A stretch of DNA of 64,000 bases. It comes from Diogma glabrata (Eukaryota; Arthropoda; Insecta; Diptera; Cylindrotomidae). Where the stretch lies: contig OY856186.1 in assembly GCA_963693315.1 (NCBI GenBank), forward strand, positions 284,972,492-285,036,491, read 5' to 3'. A program made the translations under genes and the position numbers. How positions within the stretch are numbered: the first letter of the stretch is position 1; the number at the start of each line of letters is the position of its first letter. Below the pieces are notes generated by a model. The model was not told where the DNA came from. It worked only from the letters and a program-made list of their open reading frames with translations, and ran no database searches. Of this stretch, positions 14,356 to 25,175 are shown in pieces.

Positions 14356-15054
14356 TCACTTTTGCTTGGGGGCCGGTTTATCGTTAAGTTCCAACTTAAA
14401 ATCGATCGGTTTATCATAACCCATAATTTTAATATAATGATTTGGATCCGGAAAAAGTGATGGATCTATAAATAAACTCTGTTTACCAATTTGGAAAGAC
14501 GTAAACATCCCAGGTATTTGAGGAACTACAACATCATTGGCTTTAAAAGTGGTCTAAAATATGAAACAAATATTAATAAAACTTCAACTTGCAAATTAAA
14601 ATTCTAATACTTGTTTTTTTCTTAACAAAAATGATAATGTAACTGCTGTATACTCATCTGTTTTTGAATTGAAATACATTTCGGTAACATATTTGCGACA
14701 AACCCAATGCAATAAAAACGGTGTAATGAATGTAAAAAATCCAACAAATGTGCACATAAAAACTACCATAGGCGTTCCTCCTACTTTTGAACCCATTTCA
14801 AAAATAAATGGTTGAGCGGCAACCCCTCCTAAACTTGTGAACAAGGAAAACAATTTCACACCTTTTATATTGGTTGCTAATGTTCCATAATATATTCTAT
14901 TTTCTGGAATAATGTTTTCTTTCGATGAAAATTGTTTAGCGAAGTTAAAACCACATATTTGATTTGATTTACAAATATTTTTTGAGTAACTATTTATAAA
15001 TATTTTTGAAGACACTATTCTTATACAATTTTGAGTTGCTTTAAGTGAGATCAT
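14356..15054 (-). CDS. TMEM70: TMEM70-like mitochondrial inner-membrane protein (two exons)
   Basis: TMEM70 family proteins help assemble the ATP synthase c-ring in the mitochondrial inner membrane. Exon 1 is 15054-14611 (148 codons) and exon 2 is 14553-14356 (65 codons plus TGA), joined in phase 0 by a 57-bp GT-AG intron; 213 residues in all. About 50 N-terminal residues are basic and Ser/Asn-rich, as in a mitochondrial presequence. Two hydrophobic helices follow at about 65-87 and 96-118, forming the hairpin typical of the family. The C-terminal domain carries family-like blocks (NDVVVPQIPGMFTSF, DPSLFPDPNHYIKIMGYDK). An ORF-only view would end at 14596 and lose exon 2. AATAAA on the gene strand (14347-14342) follows the stop closely. 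Confidence 0.9.
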
Positions 15055-15522
15055 GCCTTTTATTTAATATTTATCTATTTGTTATCGAACTGGTCAAAAT
15101 TATAAAACATAACCTATAGAGTGTTTCCTTTAAACTTCAAATCGTTATATTGCTGTATGTAATCTGTCAAATGATAATTAGAAATCCATAATTATGTATT
15201 AAAATTTACTGCAAAAATAATAATAATGCAACTACAGTATAATTACTAAAAACAACATAAAGACAATGCAAAATAATCTTAATTTGCAACAAATGATAAT
15301 TATTTAAAGCTTTCGAAATACAAATTAGTCGATCACAACTGTCAAGTTTTTTTCGGGAAAAAGGGTCTACAGACCTTCATTTAAAACTTCAAATATATTT
15401 ATGTATTTGACAGGTTATACCCTTTAAGGAAAAGAAACGGCTCGCTAAAAACGAAGCATAAACGAAATATCTACGAACTCTTTTCCTGAGATAAACAGGC
15501 TGATTCTGAGTTAAGAGGTAGG
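15055..15522. other. Intergenic DNA upstream of TMEM70
   Basis: AT-rich sequence that should contain the TMEM70 promoter. No TATA box or other recognisable site could be fixed, and no ORF is present. Confidence 0.4.
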
Positions 15523-16829
15523 GGTGCTTTCCAAACGACGACTTATTTGTGGAACGTAACTTATTCTAAACTTATTCGAAAGTATACTGGTGAGGTGACT
15601 TAAGCGTGGCTTACACGATGCGAGCTACTGGCGTGCCAGTAGACAGTAACTCGCCTCTTAAAATTGGTTAGCAGCTGTACTTGCCTGTACTGTTTACACG
15701 ATAACATTTACTTGCCAGTTGCATGCGAGTTGATTTTTGTTTTTAACAATATTTGACAGATGAATAAACTAAAAATGAGGTTAATATTTGACGTTTTATA
15801 ACATTTATTTTTTAAAAATCAAATATTTTACTAATTTTTTTAATAAATAAATTAAATAAATAGATTTCTAATAATAAATAAAAATATTTTGTAAAAAACA
15901 ATAATCCAAAAATAATCTGAGAAAAAATTTAATTATACTAAACGACATTTTTATTTTAATTAATTTTTTAAAAACAATATTGAATAAAGATCTGAAAAAA
16001 ACAAATGTTTATAAAATAATAAAATGTCTACATGTCTATAAGCTCACAAAATCATATAAAAAAATAAAACGAAACATAAAAGAAGTCGAAATCAACCGAA
16101 TACAATACGACCATAATTTTTCAATGTGGAGGGGGAAGGCGAGTAGCAAGTAAAAACAAAATATGTTGTAGCAACTCGCCTGCCAGTTACTGTCCTACTC
16201 GTATATGCAAGTAGCTCGCCTTATGTGTTCACACGATGCCAGTAACTGTACTACAGTAACTCGCCTGCTCAACTCGCACGTTTACTCGCCTCGTGTAAAC
16301 TAGGCATTATTTTGTATCTCTTTTTACATAAAAATCTAATCTAAAAAATCTAATCTAAATCTAATCTGAAAAATCTAATCTGTCAAATATACTTTTTATT
16401 TTATTCAGTTAATATCTGTCACTAATTTGAACAAACGTTTTTATAAATCAAATTTAAACTGACATAATTATATAGACATTATTGTCTTGAATGATATTTT
16501 TGACATTTTCAATATGGCGGCAAATAAGTAATAAGTATCAAATAAGTCGTCGTTTGGAAAGTATAAGTATATTGGCGAGGTGACTTATTTTGTATCTCTT
16601 TTTCCATAAAGATCTAATCTTATTTGTCAAATATACTTTTTATTTAATTTACTTTAAATCTGTAACTAATTTGATCAAACGTTTTTTTAAATCTATATCT
16701 ATCTGTCTATAATTATATAATTAACTTATATAATTATAGACATTATTGTCTTGAATGATTTTTTCGACATTTTCAATGTGGCGGCAAATAAGTAATAAGT
16801 TTCAAATAAGTCGTCGTTTGGAAAGCACC
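15523..16829. mobile_element. TIR element with internal tandem duplication, hosting another MITE
   Basis: The ends are inverted repeats (GGTGCTTTCCAAACGACGAC at left, its near-complement at right). Inside, a roughly 250-270 bp unit (TTTTGTATCTCTTTTT ... GGCGGCAAATAAGTAATAAG ... CGTCGTTTGGAAAG) appears twice in tandem, at about 16,307-16,560 and 16,590-16,829. A separate 704-bp MITE sits at 15603-16306. No transposase is encoded. Confidence 0.7.
15603..16306. mobile_element. MITE nested in the TIR element, TTA target duplication
   Basis: Imperfect TIRs (AGCGTGGCTTACACGATGCG at the left; complement of TGCCTAGTTTACACGAGGCG at the right) with TTA on both sides (15600-15602, 16307-16309). The empty site is preserved in the second tandem unit of the host element, where GACTTATTTTG runs uninterrupted, so the insertion and its duplication can be read directly. 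TTA duplication suits a PIF/Harbinger-derived MITE. Subterminal AACTCGCC and GCCAGTA motifs recur in both orientations. Confidence 0.8.
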
Positions 16830-17011
16830 TCTAGCTATGAATATTTTTGTTATGACAATTTTTTTAAGAGGAATATCTCAATTGCGATTCTGTGAACGTT
16901 GTCATAAAAAACCTCATAATAGCTCTACAAATATATTTTGGAGATCTTTCAAATGGCTTTTTTTATAAAATGCCTTACAATTTAAAGTTCTAAACTGTAA
17001 CAAGATATTTA

Positions 17012-17233
17012 AATAATAATAAAATAATAAATGCCTTATTCTTGTTAAATTGAGTTTTATTTCACTAAATACGTATTTCGAAAGCTATGCTTTCATTGAC
17101 CGCAGTGGTATCTAAAAAACCTCTTTTAGTATTTAAATACTACTGTCGATGAAAGCATATCTTTCGAAATACGTATTTAGTGAAATAAAACTCAATTTAA
17201 CAAGAATAAGGCGTTTATTATTTTATTATTATA
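17012..17233. mobile_element. Foldback element, 222 bp
   Basis: Two arms of about 85 bp are near-perfect reverse complements (AACAAGAATAAGGC, CTCAATTTAAC and ACGTATTTCGAAAG in each arm) around a 47-bp centre. It is non-coding and could fold into one long hairpin. Confidence 0.75.
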
Positions 17234-17488
17234 TAAAATGTCATATTTTCTTTTTAAATAATTTAAATACAAATTAAAATACCATATAAATTCTTATTAA
17301 GAATTATAGTATACTATATAATAATTTTTTATAAAAATCAAGTTTATGTTTTAGAAAATTTTTTAAGGTATTAATAATTTTTGTTCGTGAAAATATTCAA
17401 CCGCCATGTCAATGAAAAAGCAACTTCCGAAGTTAATGATATTGCTGAGCTTCGAAATACAAATAATTATTGGCGGTATATAAATTCG
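17234..17488. other. AT-rich spacer
   Basis: No gene or clear repeat. The ORF at 17632-17363 begins inside the neighbouring MITE fragment and is not a gene. Confidence 0.4.
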
Positions 17489-17705
17489 ATCAAGTAATGG
17501 TGCTATTACACTCAAATTAAATTCAGCTGCCATAATCAATTTTGCAGTTACCATAATCTGAAAAGTTGATGAAAAATATTTTGTATGAGAAAAAGAGGGA
17601 TAGCATGCGCGAGATAGATATAAAAACTGCAAGAAAAGTTAGTTGATAGCAACTGACTTTTTGAAAAATTATTTGGTTTACCAATTACTGCTAGAAAATT
17701 GTCAG
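17489..17705. mobile_element. Partial copy (left end) of the GGTGCTATTACAC MITE family
   Basis: Starts TGGTGCTATTACACTCAAAT and matches the first 210 bp or so of the full copies at 18,185 and 19,647, then breaks off into AT-rich sequence at AAATTGTCAGATAATTATAA. Confidence 0.7.
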
Positions 17706-17854
17706 ATAATTATAATTATAATTATAATTACAAAATATTATAATCCCATATAATGTAAAAGCATTTCCATAATATGGAGTCTAATGACAGTGGAAAAATT
17801 CAACTTAAGTAAAAAATAATTAAGTGATGAAGAAGTTTCAACTTTGAAATTGTC

Positions 17855-17960
17855 ATCGCCTCAACGGCGTCATCGATAGCGTGTCTGCCCAAAGATTCGA
17901 GCCGGGCACTGACGAGGGTAGGTTCGAATCCGATCCGAAACACGTAAAATGTGAATTGTA
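17855..17960 (+). repeat. tRNA-derived SINE-like head
   Basis: Contains a polymerase III B-box type motif GGTTCGAATCC (about 17931-17941) preceded by a D-arm/A-box-like block ending in TAGCGTGTCTGCC at the tRNA-like distance. The anticodon-arm part does not form a convincing tRNA and no 3' half of a clean acceptor stem follows, so a SINE or tRNA relic is more likely than a working tRNA gene. Confidence 0.5.
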
Positions 17961-18184
17961 GTTTTTTTCTGAGAAACTTCAAGCCATACCTTTGAATTGA
18001 AAATATTCCAATTACTTCTTTACTTACTTGAGTTTAATTGATCTCAAAAATCCAAAATAGATAATTATTATAAATTTTATAATAATTACATAAATAATTC
18101 ATAATTAATATTTTATCCTTTATTAATATAATTTTTCATACAAGAATTCCAATAAAAAATATGAAACTTTAAGTTATGATGCTT

Positions 18185-19643
18185 TGGTGCTATTACACAC
18201 AAATTAAATTCAGCTGCCATAATCAATTTTGCAGTTACCATAATCTGAAAAGTTGATGAAAAATATTTTGTATGAGAAAAAGAGGGATAGCATGCGCGAG
18301 ATAGATATAAAAACTGCAAGAAAAGTTAGCTGATAGCAACTGACTTTTTGAAAAATTATTTGGTTTACCAATTACTGCTAGAAAATCGTCAGATGATTTC
18401 ATCTGCAAATTTAACCGGTTTAAAACCGATTATCACATTAATTGGTTTTCATATTAAAATCATAATAAAAATTATATTATATCAGGTATAAAATGATTGA
18501 ATACATATTTTCAAGATTTTAATGTAAAAATTTTACGTTTTCTTTACGTATTTTCGATTCACATTTTTTTTTTCAAATCTTAGCGCATTTTCTTATTGTA
18601 CAAGCTACAACAATTGCTCTATAATGGTGCTATTACACACAAATTAAATTCAGTTGCTATCATCAACTTTTCAGATGATAGTATATTTATTATTTTTGAC
18701 TGTAGATGGCGAAAAGCTCCAAAACTGCAAGAAAATACAAATAACTTTACGAAGTAATATTAATTTTTAAACAACAATTTCTACAAAATTCATTAGTTAT
18801 TTAGTATTGATATTATGTTATATAATCGATTATATCTAAATGAGTGGTATATAAATTGTAAATAAATTATATACTGTAAAAGCAAATCAAACGTCAAAAT
18901 GGCGACAACTCATTTTAGAGCAATTGTTGTAGCTTGTACAATAAGAAAATGCGCTAAGATTTAAAAAAAAAAAATGTGAATCCGAAATACGTTAAGAAAA
19001 CGTAAAATTTTTACATTAAAATCTTGAAAATATGCATTTAATTATTTTATACCTAATATAATATAATTTTTATTGTGATTTTAATATGAAAATCAATTAA
19101 TGTGATAATCGGTTTTGAACCGGTTGAATTTGCAGATGAAATCATCTGACAATTTTCTAGCAGTTAATTAGTAAACCAAATAATTTTTCAAAAAGTCAGT
19201 TGCTATCAGCTAACTTTTCTTGCAGTTTTTATATCTATCTCGCGCATGCTATCCCTCTTTTTCTCATGCAAAATATTTTTCATCAACTTTTCAGATTATG
19301 GTAACTGCAAAATTGATTATGGGAGCTGAATTTAATTTGTGTGTAATAGCACCATAATGTGGTGTCGCCATTTTGACATTTCATTTGCTTTTACAGTATA
19401 TAATTTATTTACAATTTATATACCACTAATTTAGATATAATCGATTATATAATATAATATTAATACTAAATAACTAATGATTTTTTAAGAAATTGTTGTT
19501 TAAAAATTTTTATTACTTCGTAAAGTTATTTGTACTTTCTTGCAGTTTTTGATCTTTTCGCCATCTACAATCAAAAATAATAAATACTATCATCTGAAAA
19601 GTTGATGATAGCAACTGAATTTAATTTGTGTGTAATAGCACCA
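18185..19643 (+). mobile_element. MITE copy A (about 726 bp) interrupted by copy B
   Basis: TIRs start TGGTGCTATTACAC and end GTGTAATAGCACCA. Copy A consists of 18185-18624 and 19358-19643; its continuity is shown by copy C at 19,647, which has the same sequence without the insertion. ORFs at 18319-18113 and similar ones in other copies encode the same short antisense peptide and are shadows of the repeat. Confidence 0.85.
18625..19354 (-). mobile_element. MITE copy B (730 bp), inserted in copy A in inverse orientation
   Basis: Same family as copy A, opposite orientation, flanked by TAA on both sides (18622-18624 and 19355-19357). The 3-bp TAA duplication fits a PIF/Harbinger-type mechanism. 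The family thus inserts into its own copies. Confidence 0.85.
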
Positions 19644-19646
19644 TAA

Positions 19647-20374
19647 TGGTGCTATTACACACAAATTAAATTCAGCTCTCATAATCAATTTTGCAGTTAC
19701 CATAATCTGAAAAGTTGATGAAAAATATTTTGTATGAGAAAAAGAGGGATAGCATGCGCGAGATAGATATAAAAACTGCAAGAAAAGTTAGCTGATAGCA
19801 ACTGACTTTTTGAAAAATTATTTGGTTTACTAATTAACTGCTAGAAAATTGTCAGATGATTTCATCTGCAAATTCAACCGGTTTAAAACCGATTATCACA
19901 TTAATTGATTTTCATATTAAAATCATAATAATAATTATATTATATTAGGTATAAAGTAATTAAATACATATTTTCAAGATTTCATTGTCAAAATTTTACG
20001 TTTTCTTTACGTATTTTCGATTCACATTTTTTTTTTTCAAATCTTAGCGCATTTTCTTATTGTACAAGCTACAATAATTGCTCTATAATGTTTTGTCGCC
20101 ATTTTGACGTTTCATTTGCTTTTACAGTATATAATTTATTTACAATTTATATACCACTCATTTAGATATAATCGATTATATAATATAATATCAATACTAA
20201 ATAACTAATGATTTTTGTAGAAATTGTTGTTTAAAAATTAATATTACTTCGTAAAGTTATTTGTATTTTCTTGCAGTTTTTGATCTTTTCGCCATCTACA
20301 GTCAAAAATAATAAATACTATCATCTGAAAAGTTGATGATAGCAACTGAATTTAATTTGTGTGTAATAGCACCA
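19647..20374 (+). mobile_element. MITE copy C (728 bp), abutting copy A
   Basis: A complete uninterrupted copy; it begins three bases after copy A ends, with TAA between them and TTA on its right side. A further short TIR fragment (TATAGCACCATAAG) follows at 20,376-20,389. The interior carries TATAATCGATTATA-type palindromes and no ORF beyond 63 codons. Confidence 0.85.
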
Positions 20375-20389
20375 TTATAGCACCATAAG

Positions 20390-21297
20390 ATGACCATCCC
20401 ACTAAACTTTTTGTTACCAGTATAACACGTCTTTAGTTTGTTATCATTCATAAGAGTGCGTTAGTGGAAGTGAGAAAGGCATATATCTCTTATAGTGCCA
20501 CTGCTTATACGCACATACGAAAAAGATCGAAACTATTATATGAGAACAATTTACAATTGTGTTTTTACGTTTTATGTATATATATGTCGACCATTTAATT
20601 TTAATAAAGTGAATTTATAATTAAAGTTATTAATCATATTTAAATTTTTTAAATATAATTAAGGGAATTGTAAACGTAAGTACTTATATTTATATGTAAG
20701 TAAATACTCAAATTTTAAAACATTATATATGTTATTCTTTTAGCTTAACCCCATTTTATTTTTTCAGATTGATATATGATAATTAATAACTGTATATATA
20801 GTATTATTTTAAATATATATTTAAGAAATATTTTTATATTTATTTATTTTATTACAGATAATAAACAACTTAAACAAAATTATTCAAATGTATTTTATTT
20901 ACAAAAATTCCAAATTCTATATCAAGGTGGTTACACGATTTAGGTTTACCAAGACAAACTAAAGACATGTCTGACCAGACAAACTAAAGACACGTCTTAC
21001 CAGACAAACCCTATACATGTTATACAAGACGAGGTGGGACATTTTGTTCGCGCGGTCTTGGGTTTGTCTTGGTCTTGTTACTATAACGCGTAAATACTAT
21101 GTTGCTAGTAAATCTGGTATAACACTTTTACTGGGATGTTTAATGGTCTTACGTTTTTTTTTGACATCTCACAGTTGTGACTACATCCAGAACCGCATTT
21201 AAGAGGTTTTAGTCTTAGCTAGAAAAGTCTTTGCTATGACTATTTTTACATCTGTGAGGGTATGTCAGAATCAGCCTGCTAGTTTGGTTTTATCATT
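20390..21297. other. Non-coding stretch with a 26-bp tandem repeat
   Basis: A 26-bp unit with AGACAAACTAAAGACA occurs two to three times at about 20,951-21,026, and GTTTGTCTTGGTC at 21,063 inverts its start, making a short palindromic structure. The rest is AT-rich. No convincing gene; the ORF at 21017-21202 runs over the inverted part. Confidence 0.45.
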
Positions 21298-21301
21298 TTA
21301 A

Positions 21302-21985
21302 GGTCTTACCTCATCTACGAAAAGTTTTTCGTCTTCAGGGATTCATTTCTTATATTCGTCACCCATACCCGTTTGCATGAGAAAAAAAGGAGAGCATGTC
21401 ATGCGAGAAATACATAAACTACTGGAAATTTGACGAAAAAATTCAAAACTGCAAGAATAATGACGAAATTCTTTTCAGATTTAATCAGTAAACCAATTAA
21501 CTGCAACAATTTTTCTTCGGCAAATCTCAACCGCATATTTTCTTGACGATATTTTTTATTGAAAAAAGCCGAAATAAATTAAATTTCCGGTTTATTACAT
21601 GTTTTCATTAAGTAATATAATTGATTCTAATTTAAAATAATTTTTTTTACAAAATATTTTTAAAATACATTCCCGATTTATATTTTTTATTGTAGTTCTT
21701 TTTTGTTGATTTTTTGACACTTTGACAATATTTTGAATTTTTATGTAAAACATAAAAAAAGTGTGTGAGTTGTGTGAAACATAAAAAAAGTTAAAACAAA
21801 TACTTATTTCCTTTTAAAAACAATAGATATGAATAAGTAAATGATTCGTAAATAAACACAATCAACTGTTTGTCTCTTTCAAACAAAAAAATTGTAGTTT
21901 GATCTGCTCGCCACCTGTGTTCGTTTTCAAGAAGCTTGTCTTGAATCCCTGAAGACGAAAATCTTTTCGTAGATGAGGTAGGACC
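21302..21985. mobile_element. TIR element, 684 bp, TTAA flanks
   Basis: Ends are inverted repeats: GGTCTTACCTCATCTACGAA at left and the complement of GGTCCTACCTCATCTACGAA at right, followed inward by matching blocks around CTTCAGGGATTCA/TGAATCCCTGAAG. TTAA flanks both ends (21298-21301, 21986-21989), so a TTAA-targeting (piggyBac-like) origin is possible, though the TIR start is not the usual one. No transposase. Confidence 0.7.
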
Positions 21986-21989
21986 TTAA

Positions 21990-22224
21990 GGCCCACTATA
22001 CACTTGAGCTAAACTATGCGAGCTATGCGAACTATGTTTTTAAAAAAATAATGTTTTAAAGCGAATAATATTTTTTAAACAAAATGTAATGGATATAATC
22101 TTTCCTTTTTTATTTTATTTTTTTAAATGTTTTGTTTCCGTAATGTTTTTTTGTATAATTACGTTGTATACAAAAAACATAGTTCGCATAGTTCACATAG
22201 TTTAGCTCAAGTGTATAGCGGCCC
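21990..22224. mobile_element. MITE, 235 bp, TAA target duplication
   Basis: TIRs of about 50 bp (start GGCCCACTATACACTTGAGC; right end complementary apart from a few bases) with TAA at 21987-21989 and 22225-22227. It directly abuts the preceding element, sharing its TTAA. The GGCC start plus TAA duplication is typical of PIF/Harbinger MITEs. Confidence 0.8.
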
Positions 22225-23179
22225 TAATGGTGCTTTTAATAAAATTACGTTTAGTACGATGAATTACAGTATATATAACCAGTGATCGCAAATACGTGGC
22301 ACGCGTGCCAGACTTGGCACGTTTTAAAATTTGTCTGAAAGTGTGTCCAAAATTGTCCTTAAATTCGCGTTTTAGGAATCATAATAAAGAAAAGATTTTT
22401 TTTAGATATTTTGTAATGTACGTTAAATATTATTTTTTAATCATCAAAAATAATGTAAAAAACACTTCAAGTAGTTCATCAAACAACGTCAATACGTTAA
22501 ATGTTATTGTTAGTTCAGTAAAAGACGGTAAAAATAGTAGGGAACCGCCTAATTCTTTGAATCAGCATCGATTTGCCTGAAAATTTGGAATTAAGCTCAA
22601 CACACCCTCCATTCCAAAATCTACCCTATGCGCTTTTTATTTTTTAGGGCAAAATTACCCCTTATTGTCAAAACTTATTTAACTACAAATTAAATCTTAA
22701 CAGATCGTAATAAAGATCACAATCACATATCTCAACCATTATAAACCATCCACTATTTTAATTACATTAAAAAAAATTTATAACAGGCGACAAATTTCTT
22801 TTCTTTTTTTAATTTAACTACATTAAATTTAAATGTTTTTTCATTAATATTTAGCACATTGAATCCTCGTGACTCGTGAGATCTATAATCACTGTCAATC
22901 TCCTCATTTTCTTGATCGACAGATATTTCCGGAGCATTCACTAAAAGTTGCGTTGCAAATAAGTCCAACTTTTCGACAAATACATAATGCACCACATCCT
23001 TTTTTGCAATTACAGAAAATCATTTTTAAAAGGTTTTCCGCACGAATTTTTTGCATTCTGATGAGCTGCAAAGATAATTCTTATCTATTCTTATGAGGTA
23101 AATTTTAAATTTTTGTGAACGGCGGTTTGTTTCTACCACCTTCATACTTTGTTCATAATAATAACTATCAATTAAGATA

Positions 23180-23428
23180 TGTTATATACATACATATCGA
23201 TATCATACATATCGATATCATACATATCGATATTAGAATTGGCAACACCGTTCTTCCATCTTAAGCATAACGTCAAAAAATATAACAAACTAGTTGATAT
23301 CACATGTACAACGTACATATCACAATAACAAATATTGTAACTCTTAATTATAACTAAACTAAAAAAATCATTGTTAATATTTCAACTAAACAGTGTCTTT
23401 AATAAAAACAACATTTAAAGACATAACA
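23180..23428 (+). repeat. 5' LTR of the Mag-like element
   Basis: 249 bp. Its first 60 bp hold three copies of a 15-bp unit, each with the palindrome TATCGATA (23195-23202, 23210-23217, 23225-23232). This equals the Drosophila DRE site. AATAAAA near the right end is a candidate polyadenylation signal. Confidence 0.9.
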
Positions 23429-23496
23429 TGGTGTCAGAAGCGGTGTAACTAAAACGCTAAACATACAAATAAATTTAATATTGGGTTTTATCAAAC

Positions 23497-24431
23497 ATGG
23501 CTGCCATAAAACCATTAACATTAAAACCATTTTCATCAACAAGTGAAGAAGGAGAACAATGGCGTCTATGGAAAGACGATTTCAAAAATTATTTAATTGC
23601 AACTGACTATGATGATAAACCAGAAAAAATGAAGGTTGCCTTAATTTTATTATTATGCGGACATGATCTAAAGAGAAAATACGAGGAATTGAATTTACAA
23701 CCGGCATCAAGTACAACAGAAATCACAATCAAACAAGTGTTTACAGCTTTGGACAGCGTATTTCGAACTGGTAAAAGTGAAATATACGAAAGTAGTATGT
23801 TTTGGGGCTTAACGCAAGAACACAGTGAAACATTTGATCAATTTTATGACAAAGTTAAATTACAGGCTGTCGATTGCAATTTTGGAACTGCTTTATCTAG
23901 AAATATATGTGATAAATTAGTTTTCGGTATGAAAAATAACGATTTACGTGAGAGATTATTACGGGAAAAAGATCTAGATGAAAAAAAAGTTGTAGAACAA
24001 AGTCGAATTTGTGAATTGTCTCGTATACATGCAGATAAAATGTCACTTGGTTCAAGTAATCAAGTCGAGGTGATAAAAAAGAACACAAATGTAAATTACA
24101 GTGTTTCCAGTGCTAAAAAATTTGATTGCAATAATTGTGGGTTACGACATGAAATAAAAAAGTGCCCGGCTTTTGGAAAAACTTGCAATAAGTGCGGTAA
24201 ATTTAATCATTGGTCATCGGTTTGCCGTAGTCAATCACAACCAACAACAACGCAACGCGTTAAAGGTAAATTTATTAATGAAATGCAATCAACTGATCAG
24301 AGTAAAAATTCGAATATAAACTTAAATGAAGTCGAATTTCAAATGGGAATAATTACTGCTGCACCGATACAAATAAATGAGATCCGTAAAAATTCAGAAT
24401 GGAATGAAATTCTAATCTTAAATGGCAACGC
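23497..24431 (+). pseudogene. gag: Gag part of the Mag-like gag-pol frame, cut by insertion
   Basis: ATG at 23497 opens a frame whose first 312 codons belong to this element. It has a capsid-like helical N-terminal two-thirds (residues about 20-190) and two CCHC zinc knuckles at about 208-242 (CNNCGLRHEIKKC and CNKCGKFNHWSSVC), the nucleocapsid of retroelement Gag. The last 29 residues of the apparent ORF come from the inserted LTR and are not Gag. Reading across the insertion, the same frame continues into a protease with DTGA at about 30,014, so gag and pol were a single ORF with no frameshift. Nucleotide target duplication at the break is described under the nested element. Confidence 0.85.
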
Positions 24432-25131
24432 TATAGCTGGAATTTCACGCTATAGTAATTCAATATATTCCAATAACAGATTTGCCAATTTTATGATAAG
24501 TATATCCAATGTTGAGAATTAAGGTAGTTGAAATATCCTCTAATTTAAAATGATATTCAGGATAAAACTTTTCATGCAATAAACAAATAACTGGAGATGA
24601 TTTAGAAATAATAAATTCTTCTCTCTCTAAATTCCAATTCAGCAAATACTTATATTTCAAAAGTTTAATATAACTTAAAATTTTATTTAAAAAGAATTAA
24701 ACAACTGTCTTTTTAATTCTTAGTTTAAAAGACACCAGATAATATTTTCAGTTTTAAACACAATATTTAATCAATTAAAGATACATTAAAATTCCAATTG
24801 CTGTAGACATCATTTCAAACATATTTCACATATAATTGTTTTGTTCTATATTAATATCTTATATAATTGTTACTAACAATTAACTAAAAAAAAATCAATG
24901 GTAAAAAGTTTAAACCCAATTTTTGCGGAAAAACATTTTTTAAAACAGTAATCAAAATATTAAGGGAATTTCAAATAATAAAAAACTTTTAACTAAAACA
25001 GAAAAACTTAAACTCTTTAAAATTGAGGAAAAATTATTAATAATTTTATTTTGCTTTTTTTAAATTTTGATCAATAAAACATCGCAAGCTAGATTTGAAT
25101 TTAAAAATTTTTAATTTTGATGTTCGCCACA
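24432..25131 (-). repeat. 3' LTR of the CsRn1-like element
   Basis: 700 bp; on the minus strand begins TGTGGCGAACATC and ends TTCCAGCTATA. The 66-codon ORF inside it (24660-24460), present identically in the other LTR, is not a gene. Confidence 0.9.
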
Positions 25132-25175
25132 ACACTCCCCCCCCTAGTGCCATCGAAGATGGGACGATATAGAGA

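Noticed and set aside
18113..18319. Short peptide ORF repeated at 17363-17632 and 19590-19781
   Set aside because: The same peptide appears in each MITE copy because the DNA is repeated; ends change with the flanks.
20951..21026. Short tandem repeat as a CRISPR array
   Set aside because: Two to three contiguous 26-bp units without spacers, in a eukaryotic setting.
22296..23096. Small ORFs in the left part of the hAT element
   Set aside because: No BED finger or transposase similarity could be recognised; AT-driven.
24460..24660. 66-codon ORF present twice (also 29322-29522)
   Set aside because: Lies entirely within the two LTRs and is duplicated with them.
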